Part shown: positions 16,038 through 23,547 of the stretch, one piece after another
Layout of the letters: every line of letters starts with the position of its first letter
Numbering within the stretch: the stretch's first letter is position 1
Translations under genes and position numbers: made by a program
Source of the DNA: Pseudomonadales bacterium
GTDB taxonomy: Bacteria > Pseudomonadota > Gammaproteobacteria > Pseudomonadales > Halieaceae
Direction: 5' to 3'
Length of the DNA stretch: 64,000 nt
NCBI GenBank assembly: GCA_024234855.1
Contig: JACKNN010000002.1
Coordinates: 186,001-250,000 of the forward strand
The notes under the pieces: model-generated
Told to the model about the DNA's origin: nothing
The model's input: only the letters and a program-made list of their open reading frames with translations
Database searches by the model: none

Positions 16038-17637
16038 CCTCCGGCACCACGTTGGGCCGCCTCAGGTCCCGCAGGATCTCCCGCGCCGAGTTGGCGCCGC
16101 AGGCGGAGGATACGCCGCCGCCGGGATGGGTGCCCGAACCGCACAGGTACATGCCCTTGACCGGGCCCCGGTACTGGGAGTAACCGGGAAAGGGGCGGTT
16201 GAACATCAGCTGGTCGATGGTCAGCTCTCCCTGGAAGATATTGCCCTCGGTGAGGCCGATCTCATGCTCGATTTCGTACGGCGTGCGCACCTCCATATGG
16301 GCGATCAGGTCGCGGAAGTTTGGCGAGTAATTGCAGATCTGGTCGATCACGGTCTTGCCGAAGGCGTCCCGTTTTGCCGGGGTCCAGCCACCCTGGACTG
16401 CCGCCGGGCAGTACTGGATAAAGCAGGACACGAAGTAGTGCCCGGGCGCCGCCAGGGTCGGGTCCCACATGGAGGACTGGGTCATTTCGATAAAGGGGTC
16501 CTCGGACCAACGCCCGTGCTTCCAGTCATCGTAGGCCCGTTCCATTCGCTCCATGGTGTCCAGGAACTGGAAGGAGCCATGGCGCAGGGGATGGCCGGCG
16601 GGCAGGGAGGGAAAGTCAGGTGCCCCGGTGAGGGCGATATTGACCTTGCCGGAGGAGCCGCGGATCTTGAAGTGTTCGGCTTTCTTGCGCAAATCAGCGG
16701 GGATGTCATTGCGGTCCATGATGACAGTAAAGGTGCGCTTCGGGTCGAGGTTGGAGACCACGATGTCGGCGCGGATTTCCTCGCCGTTATCCAGCGCGAC
16801 ACCAACGGCGCGGCCATTGCGCACGATAATCTGCTGCACCGGCGCGCCGGTGCGAATCTCGCCGCCGTGCTCGCGCAGGGCGCCGGCGATGGCATTGGAG
16901 ATCGCGCCCATGCCGCCCCGGGCCAGGCCCCAGGCGCCCACCGCGCCGTCCACGTCGCCCATCACGTGGTGCAGTAGCACGTAAGCGGTGCCGGGGGAGT
17001 ACACGCCCAGCGCGGTGCCGATAATGCTGCTGGTGGAGAACAGGGCCTTCACCAGCTCATTTTCGAAGTATTCATCGAGAAAATCACCGGCGCTCATGGT
17101 CATGAAGCGGATGAATTCATACACCTGCTCCGCGCCCATACCGGCAAATTTCTTGCCCATGAACACCAGTTCTGCCAGGTCGCGGGGTTTGAAGGAGGTG
17201 GGGTCCGCCGGGGTGCGCAGCAGGAAGTGGCGGATGAGTTTGGCGTAACGCATCAGGTCGGTTTCATACCGGACCATGGCGTCGGCGTCGCGCAGCGAAT
17301 GGCGCCTGACCTCGCGGTAACGCATCGCCTGGTCGGTGTACTCGGCGATGTAGTCGCCATTGCGGGAAAAATTGGTCGTGCCGGCATAGGGCACGATCAT
17401 CAGGCCGTGGCGGGTGAGGTCCAGGTCCCGGTGAATGGACTGGCGCAGCAGGCTGCAGACGTAGGAGCAGTTGGAGTAGATCCAGCCCTCGTGCAGCTCG
17501 CGGCTGACGGCGGCGCCGCCGATGTAGTCGTTTTTCTCCACCACCAGCACGTCGAGGCCTCCCTTGGCCAGGTAGGCAGCGTTGGTCAGGCCGTTGTGGC
17601 CGGCGCCAATCACGATGGCATCGTAGCGGGTGGTCAT
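16021..17637 (-). CDS. PYROXD2/CrtI-like FAD-dependent oxidoreductase (longer partner)
   Basis: A 538-residue flavoprotein, first gene of the minus-strand module. It has the FAD motif AIVIGAGHNGLTNAAYLAKGG at the N-terminus and LCGSGTHPGGGV near the C-terminus. The C-terminal 130 residues match the partial gene at 2-451 closely, including GLTEGNIFQGELT and MFNRPFPGY-type blocks. The ATG at 17637 is preferred, with GGAAGAAG upstream; the longer frame to 17700 begins without support. It is divergent from an AraC-type regulator at 17767, a likely controller of this operon. Substrate unknown. Confidence 0.9.
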   Translation of the reverse strand: MTTRYDAIVIGAGHNGLTNAAYLAKGGLDVLVVEKNDYIGGAAVSRELHEGWIYSNCSYVCSLLRQSIHRDLDLTRHGLMIVPYAGTTNFSRNGDYIAEYTDQAMRYREVRRHSLRDADAMVRYETDLMRYAKLIRHFLLRTPADPTSFKPRDLAELVFMGKKFAGMGAEQVYEFIRFMTMSAGDFLDEYFENELVKALFSTSSIIGTALGVYSPGTAYVLLHHVMGDVDGAVGAWGLARGGMGAISNAIAGALREHGGEIRTGAPVQQIIVRNGRAVGVALDNGEEIRADIVVSNLDPKRTFTVIMDRNDIPADLRKKAEHFKIRGSSGKVNIALTGAPDFPSLPAGHPLRHGSFQFLDTMERMERAYDDWKHGRWSEDPFIEMTQSSMWDPTLAAPGHYFVSCFIQYCPAAVQGGWTPAKRDAFGKTVIDQICNYSPNFRDLIAHMEVRTPYEIEHEIGLTEGNIFQGELTIDQLMFNRPFPGYSQYRGPVKGMYLCGSGTHPGGGVSSACGANSAREILRDLRRPNVVPEDDVDE

Positions 17638-17766
17638 GGTGTGCTTCTTCCCGTAAGGGCCGCGCGCCGATTGTAGGCAGGGCCAGCATAGGCTACACAA
17701 CCGTGGCCAGGGCAGAGCCGATAGGGGACAATAGGGGGATATAAACGGACATAATAAAGGCCTTTA

Positions 17767-18849
17767 ATGCCCCTGTCTCGCCGCCAGCTAGCCTCATCCG
17801 CCGTGGTCCAGCGGCAGTTGCTCAACAGCCATGAAATCCGGCTGATGCTGCGGGAACTGGAAGTGGGGCAGGGCATATCGCCCGGCAGGATCCTCGCCGG
17901 AACCGGGGTCTCGTCCCGCGCGCTGGCGGATCCGGGCCGGCGCCTCACCCTGGCGCAGGAACTGGAGCTCTACACCCGCATCGCCCGGGTCAATACCGAC
18001 CCACTGCTGGGTATCCGGATCGGGCGACAGTTGCCGCTGTCGAGCTACGGCATCCTCGGCTACGCGGTCATGGGCGCCATGACGGTAGCTGACGCGCTGG
18101 CCTTGCTGACGGAGTTTTCGCCCCTGATCAGCTGGGGCTCCCAGCACACACTGACGGACGAAACCTGTCGCGGTATCCCCTGCCGCTGCCTCACACTGTT
18201 CCCCACCGCCGCCGATACCCGCGCCGGGGCGCTGGAGGTCGAAAGTACGATTGCCTCGCTGCAGGTCGTCTTCAATGAACTGGTGGGGGATCCCGTCGTT
18301 TTTGCCCGCATCGAGATGGCGCATGGCAACCCGGCAGGCTCAGGTGAGGAGTTCGTCGAACTGTTTCACTGCCCGGTCGTCTGCAACAGCAGTCGCAATG
18401 CCCTGTTAATCCCGGTGAAATTGCTCTGCCTGGCCCTGCCTTATCCCCAGCCGGAGTACAGCGCCCTGTTTCGCGATATGTGCCGCAACAGTATGTCATC
18501 GCTGCTCGAGGAGCGCAGCCTGGTCGAGGCTATCAGGGAGATGATCCTGGCCCATGCCGGCAGTGTCCCCACGCTGGAGCAGGTGGCGGCGGGCTTCAAG
18601 CTGAGCCCCCGGACCTTGCGGCGGCACCTGCAACGTATCGGCACCAGCTATCGGCGGCTGCTGGAGGAGGTGCGCTATGCCAGCGCCTGTCGCTACCTGT
18701 CCTCCACCGGCCTCACGGTGGCTGCTATTGCCGCCCAGTTGGGCTATGCCGATGCCCGCAGTTTTCGCACGGCCTTCCGGCGCTGGTCCGGTACCACGCC
18801 CGCCGCTTACCGGCAGCGCCACCGCCATTCTCGGCGAGAAATCTGCTAG
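17767..18849 (+). CDS. AraC-family transcriptional regulator
   Basis: A 360-residue regulator of the OruR/QuiP-like AraC group. It has an N-terminal ligand-binding domain of about 190 residues (arabinose-binding-like, DUF4880-unrelated) and a C-terminal pair of helix-turn-helix motifs: PTLEQVAAGFKLSPRTLRRH, then AAIAAQLGYADARSFRTAF. It is transcribed away from the FAD-FAD-GcvT operon, with 129 bases between them, so it probably senses the substrate or an intermediate of that pathway. The ATG at 17767 follows an AT-rich stretch; no clear ribosome-binding site was seen. Confidence 0.88.
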   Translation: MPLSRRQLASSAVVQRQLLNSHEIRLMLRELEVGQGISPGRILAGTGVSSRALADPGRRLTLAQELELYTRIARVNTDPLLGIRIGRQLPLSSYGILGYAVMGAMTVADALALLTEFSPLISWGSQHTLTDETCRGIPCRCLTLFPTAADTRAGALEVESTIASLQVVFNELVGDPVVFARIEMAHGNPAGSGEEFVELFHCPVVCNSSRNALLIPVKLLCLALPYPQPEYSALFRDMCRNSMSSLLEERSLVEAIREMILAHAGSVPTLEQVAAGFKLSPRTLRRHLQRIGTSYRRLLEEVRYASACRYLSSTGLTVAAIAAQLGYADARSFRTAFRRWSGTTPAAYRQRHRHSRREIC

Positions 18850-18890
18850 TATGCGGTCAAATTTTTTCGCCATACGAAAGTGATTCAGCC

Positions 18891-19781
18891 GTGACACGAG
18901 CACAACCCAAAACCTACCAGGTGACGCTGCCCGACGTCGCCCTGCAGGTCACCGAGTGGCCGGGTGAGAGCGATCCGGTACTGCTGTTGCACGCCACCGG
19001 TTTTCACAGCCGCTGCTGGGACAGCATCGCCCGTCGGATGCCCGGCGTTCACATATACGCGGTGGACGTCCGCTTCCACGGCGGCAGCGACCGCCACGGC
19101 GAGGTCGACTGGCTGCTGATGGCGAGCGATATAGAAGTGCTGCTGGATCAGCTTGACCTGAACCGGGTGGTCGGGGTGGGGCACTCGATGGGCGGCTACC
19201 TGATGGCCTATGTCGGGGCATGTCAGTTGCGGCGGTTCAGGCAACTGGTATTGATCGACCCGGTGATACTGCCCAGGCAGCTGTACGCGCAGCTGTTCGT
19301 GCCAGTGGATTCGGTCAGGCCGGCGGACAGTCCGGTCAGCCGGCGCAAGAACCAGTGGCGGGATGCCGGGGAAATGTATGAGCGGTTCAGAGACCGGCCG
19401 CCCTTCAGCAGCTGGCAGGACCAGGTGCTGCGGGATTACTGCGACTACGCGTTGCGGGAGGTGCCCCAGGAGTCAGCGCTCCAACTGGCCTGCGATCCCC
19501 TGCACGAGGCGGCGATCTATCTCAGGCATCAGGGTAACGAGGCCATTTACGAGTTGCTGCCGCGGCTCACCATCCCGGTCACCGTGCTGCGCGCCCCGCC
19601 GGACCCCGCCAACCCGGGTAACCTGGCCGCGTCGCCCACCTGGCCCGGCCTGGCGGGTTCCCTGCCTGACGCCAGGGAGCTTTACCTGCCGGGGATGTCC
19701 CACTTCATTCCCATGGAAGACCCCGCACTGGTGGCGCGGATCATCCGCGAGGCACTGGATGGGAGCTGGGGCGATCGCTGA
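18891..19781 (+). CDS. Alpha/beta hydrolase
   Basis: A 296-residue alpha/beta-hydrolase-fold protein. The nucleophile elbow is GHSMGG with S99; the oxyanion strand is LLLHATGFHSRCWD, and the catalytic His is probably in GMSHFIPMED near the C-terminus. GTG at 18891 is chosen because the protein begins to match the family there; an open frame to 18480 lies inside the AraC gene. It sits 41 bases downstream of that regulator and may be cotranscribed. Probably an esterase or carbon-carbon bond hydrolase of unknown substrate. Confidence 0.8.
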   Translation: MTRAQPKTYQVTLPDVALQVTEWPGESDPVLLLHATGFHSRCWDSIARRMPGVHIYAVDVRFHGGSDRHGEVDWLLMASDIEVLLDQLDLNRVVGVGHSMGGYLMAYVGACQLRRFRQLVLIDPVILPRQLYAQLFVPVDSVRPADSPVSRRKNQWRDAGEMYERFRDRPPFSSWQDQVLRDYCDYALREVPQESALQLACDPLHEAAIYLRHQGNEAIYELLPRLTIPVTVLRAPPDPANPGNLAASPTWPGLAGSLPDARELYLPGMSHFIPMEDPALVARIIREALDGSWGDR

Positions 19782-19789
19782 CCGAAGCG

Positions 19790-20548
19790 CTAGCGAACAG
19801 CACCTCCGCCATCCACCGACAATATCTGCCCGGTGATGAAGGAGGCCCGGTCGCAGGACAGGAATGTCACCGCCTCGGCGATTTCCTCGGGCTCACCCAG
19901 ACGGTTCATGACGGCGGCTTTTTGCAGCCCCTCCGCCATCTTCGGTTGTTCCGCGAAATATTTCTCCACCCCGGGGGTGCGAATAACGCCGGGCGACACC
20001 GCATTTATTCGAATGCCCTGCGCGCCGTATTCCGCGGCGGAGCTCTTGGTAAGGATGTTCACCCCGGCCTTGGCGGCAGCATAGGCGGTGTTGTAGGCCT
20101 GTCCGCGCAGGGACGAGTTGGAGGAGATGTTGACGATCGCACCACCGCCATTTTTCAGCATCGCGGCGATCTCGTACTTCATGCACAGCCAGGTATTGGT
20201 CAGGCACATCTCGATGGTCTGGTCGAACACACTGCGCTCGTACTCGTGAATCGGGCCTGCGCCGCGACTGAGCGCCGCGCTGTTGCAGGCGATATCCAGT
20301 TTGCCGTACGTGGCCAGCGCAAAGTCCACCATGGCCCGTACCGACTCTTCCTTGCTGACGTCACCAAAGCTGAAGGCCGCTACGCCGCCGCCTTCCTCGA
20401 TCAGCCGGACAGTTTCCCTGCCCATCTCCTCATTGAAATCCGCTACCACTACCTGCGCACCCTCCCGGGCGTAGGACAGGGCGATGGCGCGGCCAATGCC
20501 CTGTCCCGCACCGGTGACGATGCCCGTTTTTTTCTCCAGCAGTCCCAT
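19790..20548 (-). CDS. SDR-family NAD(P)-dependent dehydrogenase
   Basis: A 252-residue classical short-chain dehydrogenase. Cofactor motif TGAGQGIG at residue 12, an NSAALSRG region corresponding to NNAG, catalytic Ser in NISSNSSL, and Y-x3-K in AYAAAKAG. The C-terminal GQILSVDGG is typical of 3-oxoacyl-ACP reductase/glucose 1-dehydrogenase-like members. AGGGAG lies just upstream of the ATG at 20548. It follows the small membrane protein gene on the minus strand by 13 bases. Substrate not predictable. Confidence 0.9.
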   Translation of the reverse strand: MGLLEKKTGIVTGAGQGIGRAIALSYAREGAQVVVADFNEEMGRETVRLIEEGGGVAAFSFGDVSKEESVRAMVDFALATYGKLDIACNSAALSRGAGPIHEYERSVFDQTIEMCLTNTWLCMKYEIAAMLKNGGGAIVNISSNSSLRGQAYNTAYAAAKAGVNILTKSSAAEYGAQGIRINAVSPGVIRTPGVEKYFAEQPKMAEGLQKAAVMNRLGEPEEIAEAVTFLSCDRASFITGQILSVDGGGAVR

Positions 20549-20561
20549 GGGGTACTCCCTG

Positions 20562-21080
20562 TTAATGTACGTTGTCGTTAATTTGCGGGGCGCGCAGTGC
20601 GACCAGCACCATGGGCACCACCAACACCGCGGCCATCAGGCCGGCCCAGATTCCCTTGAAAATCGCGTAGTGCAGTGGCGCCACCTGCCCCACCCCCGCG
20701 AGGTAAAAGGCCAGCAGGGTCAGCGGGGCAATCACGCACATTCCAAACAGGCCGAACAACAGCGCGCTCCTGAAGGCACCGGCGGGGAGCCGGTCGGAGA
20801 GATTCTGGGTGGCGGAGGCCGGGCCCAGGTGGATCGGCTCCAGCTTGCCCCTGCTGAGTTTGCCGCGCTGCAGGGGGATAACGATCAGTGCCACTATAAA
20901 CGGCAGCAGCAGGCCGGTGGCAAGCATATCGACCGCAAAACTGTTTTGTCCGCCCCAACCCAGGGCAGGGCCGCTCTTGAGCAGCAGCCAGGCGATCAGG
21001 CCGTTGAAAATCGTATTGGATATCCCACCGACAAGCACTTCATGTCTCAGGTGGCTCCGGGCTGTCACTGACTTCACCAT
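20562..21080 (-). CDS. Small integral membrane protein of unknown function
   Basis: A 172-residue hydrophobic protein not recognised by family. About four transmembrane helices are visible: near residues 18-35, 50-70, 105-127 and 137-160. They are connected by a central hydrophilic loop that contains ATQNLSDRLPAGAF. The N-terminus is basic. It probably forms an operon with the SDR gene downstream. The 293 bases between this gene and the next plus-strand gene at 21374 hold no other recognisable gene; the divergent promoters are presumably there. Confidence 0.7.
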   Translation of the reverse strand: MVKSVTARSHLRHEVLVGGISNTIFNGLIAWLLLKSGPALGWGGQNSFAVDMLATGLLLPFIVALIVIPLQRGKLSRGKLEPIHLGPASATQNLSDRLPAGAFRSALLFGLFGMCVIAPLTLLAFYLAGVGQVAPLHYAIFKGIWAGLMAAVLVVPMVLVALRAPQINDNVH

Positions 21081-21373
21081 GGCGTCGCGTCGGCTGTGAT
21101 TTCATCTGGGGTTAAATTATGGCACAGGGGGCCGGCCGCAGGCATAGGACCTGAACAACCATATTGGTGGACATTTTCTGCCAGCGCAAGTAGCGAATAC
21201 AGTAGCCAGGCCCCTCGCGGCAGTGAGCTGGTGGCGTTTCCAGGTTGCCAACAGCCAGCCACATGCAGGGCGCTTTCCTGGTGAAAGTTTATGTCTGTGA
21301 AAAAGAACGCGTCGGTACTGTCTCTCCGGGATGGTTCCTTTAGTCTGTACCCAATCCACTGGAGAAGCGTTTC

Positions 21374-22255
21374 ATGCGATTTACACTGATGACAGGCCTG
21401 GGCGGGATAGAGGATTATCCTGACATCGCGCGCACTGCCGAACAGGCCGGTTGGACCTCCCTGGCGATTCCAGACAGCCTGTTTTATCCCGAAGTGACCG
21501 AATCCGATTACCCCTACCTCAGTACCGAGGCCGTGCGCGAGGCGCTGGACGGTGTGCCGGTGCTGGACCCGATAGTGGCGATGACGGCGATGGCGGTTGG
21601 CACCAGCACGCTGCGCTTTTACCCGGCGGTACTCAAAGTACCGGTGCGCCAGCCCCTGGTGCTGGCAAAGGCACTGGCGTCGCTGGCGGTGATCAGTAAT
21701 AACCGGATTGCGCTGGGTGCGGGGCTCAGCCCCTGGCAGGAGGATTTCAGCTACAACGGCATCCCCTTTGATGAGCGGGGTAAGCGTATGGATGACTGCA
21801 TCGCCATTATCCGCGGTGCGATGTCCGGTGAGTATTTTGAATACCATTCCGATTACTACGATATCGGCAGGATGAAGCTGTCGCCGGTACCCACCGCGCC
21901 ACTGCCTATCCTGGTTGGCGGTCACGCGGTACCGGCCCTGCGTCGCGCGGCCCGCAGCGGTGACGGCTGGATCTCGGCAAACAGTGACTACGAATCGCTG
22001 CAGCAGATGATCGGCAAGCTCAACGAGTTGCGCCGGGAGTTTGGCACCGACACGCGCAGCGACTTCGAGATACACGCCTTCGATATGCATGCCAGTGAGC
22101 TCGATGATTACCGCCGGCTGGCGGAACTGGGGGTAACCGATATCTGTGTCTCGCCCTGGAATCCCTATGACCCCTCCCTGGATCGGGCTAAAAAGTTGGC
22201 GCGGATCGAACAGTTCGCCGAGGCCATTATCCAGCGCTGGCCGGGCACCTCGTAG
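21374..22255 (+). CDS. Luciferase-like (LLM) F420/FMN-dependent oxidoreductase
   Basis: A 293-residue TIM-barrel protein of the bacterial-luciferase-like superfamily, TIGR03619-like. Typical features are the N-terminal MRFTLMTGLGG strand, the RIALGAGLSPWQEDF block, FDERGKRMDDCIAIIRGAMS and PLPILVGGHAVPALRRAAR. GGAGAAG precedes the ATG by about 8 bases. Members use F420 or FMNH2. Whether this organism makes F420 cannot be judged from the window. It stands alone between the SDR pair and an AraC regulator. Confidence 0.85.
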   Translation: MRFTLMTGLGGIEDYPDIARTAEQAGWTSLAIPDSLFYPEVTESDYPYLSTEAVREALDGVPVLDPIVAMTAMAVGTSTLRFYPAVLKVPVRQPLVLAKALASLAVISNNRIALGAGLSPWQEDFSYNGIPFDERGKRMDDCIAIIRGAMSGEYFEYHSDYYDIGRMKLSPVPTAPLPILVGGHAVPALRRAARSGDGWISANSDYESLQQMIGKLNELRREFGTDTRSDFEIHAFDMHASELDDYRRLAELGVTDICVSPWNPYDPSLDRAKKLARIEQFAEAIIQRWPGTS

Positions 22256-22316
22256 GGCCGTACCCCCGCGGGCACAGCCCCGTCACTGTTGCTGATGGTC
22301 GTCATCCGCCGCCCCT

Positions 22317-22344
22317 GTGGCGGCTTGCTTGTGGCGGCTTGCTT
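22317..22344 (+). repeat. 14-base direct tandem repeat
   Basis: GTGGCGGCTTGCTT occurs twice in direct succession (22317-22330 and 22331-22344), 86 bases upstream of the AraC gene start. It could be a slippage product or part of the regulator's own binding site; AraC proteins often bind direct repeats. Confidence 0.6.
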
Positions 22345-22430
22345 CTTGCGACAAAGAGGTTTGTGGTAAGCTCTGGCCGTACTATTCCCGCGAAATCACG
22401 GATCATGGCCGCAACAGCCGAAGCAATTCG

Positions 22431-23516
22431 ATGAGCGCAATCACTGTTCCCGCCAGGAAATTCATGCGCCTGTTCGATTATCTGGAGCGAATCGGTCTGG
22501 ATGTGCCGGCCATTGCCGCAGCGGTGGAACTGAGGCGGGAACGCATCGCGGCGCTCGATCCCGAGCACGCGCTGCCCGCCATGCACTATTCCCGGTTGTA
22601 CCGGGCCGCCGCGATGCAGATGCAGCAGTTTGAGCAGCCGTTATCCTGGGGCGCCGGGGTGGGCGGCGAGGCCTTCGACCTGATGTGTCACTGCATGATA
22701 GGCGCGCGGACCCTGAGGGACGCGTTGCACCTGGGCGAACGGTTCGACAATCTGCATTTCCGCCAGTATGGCTATCGAATGCGCGTGGTCGAGCAGCCCA
22801 CCGAGCCGAAAGCCAGGTTGAGTTACACGATCGAACTGCCGGAAGGCGCCAGGGAGTTGATACCGGAAAATTGGGACAGGGCAGGGCACACGATTACCGT
22901 GCTTCGCTCCTCCGGCCTTCGTACCTGGCACGCGTATTGCAGCTGGCTTATCGGCCAGGTGCTGACGACAACTGAAGTCCGCATTGACGCTCCGCCCATC
23001 AACAGGGAGTACCAGGACAGCCTGGAGCGGCTGTTTAGCGCCCCCGTGTATTTCGATGCCGGTGAAAACTCCCTCAGTTTTGACCCGCGATTACTGGATC
23101 GGCGGCTTGTTCAGACCACCGAGTCGCTGGCTGAATTCCTTAATAACACGGTCTACCACCTGATGGCCATCGAGACCAGCCCTGCCAGTACGAGTTCGGC
23201 CATCAAGTCCCTGCTGGCGCTCAACCTGCCCAATGGCACGCCTTCGTTTGCCGAGATAGCGGCGATGCTTTACATGTCCGAGTCGAGCCTGCGGCGGCGC
23301 CTGCAGGGGGAACAGACAAGCTATCAGGCGATCAAGGACGAGGTGCGCTGCCAGGTGGCCATCGACAAGCTGCTGCATGATGATGCGCGGGTGGCCGACC
23401 TGGCCGAGTTGTTGGGTTTTACCGAGACCAGTTCTTTTGTGCGCTCTTTCAAGAGCTGGACGGGGCAAACGCCGAAGGCCTATAAGGACAATATGCAATC
23501 CCTGGGGCGGGCATGA
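22431..23516 (+). CDS. AraC-family transcriptional regulator
   Basis: A 361-residue regulator with an N-terminal arabinose-binding-type domain (FDYLERIGLDVPAIAAAVEL) and a C-terminal AraC DNA-binding domain: PSFAEIAAMLYMSESSLRRR, then VADLAELLGFTETSSFVRSF and the closing WTGQTPKAYK. ATG 22431 is chosen because similarity to the family starts at once; the frame continues upstream to 22317 through the direct repeat, without support. It converges with the OYE-like gene, from which it is separated by 31 bases. Its target is unknown, but the lipid cluster beyond is a candidate. Confidence 0.87.
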   Translation: MSAITVPARKFMRLFDYLERIGLDVPAIAAAVELRRERIAALDPEHALPAMHYSRLYRAAAMQMQQFEQPLSWGAGVGGEAFDLMCHCMIGARTLRDALHLGERFDNLHFRQYGYRMRVVEQPTEPKARLSYTIELPEGARELIPENWDRAGHTITVLRSSGLRTWHAYCSWLIGQVLTTTEVRIDAPPINREYQDSLERLFSAPVYFDAGENSLSFDPRLLDRRLVQTTESLAEFLNNTVYHLMAIETSPASTSSAIKSLLALNLPNGTPSFAEIAAMLYMSESSLRRRLQGEQTSYQAIKDEVRCQVAIDKLLHDDARVADLAELLGFTETSSFVRSFKSWTGQTPKAYKDNMQSLGRA

Positions 23517-23547
23517 TTCGGTTTTTTCTCATAGAGTGAACCCGAAC

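Noticed and set aside
18480..18890. N-terminal extension of the alpha/beta hydrolase into the AraC gene
   Set aside because: Overlaps a conserved DNA-binding domain in another frame; the hydrolase fold begins after GTG 18891.
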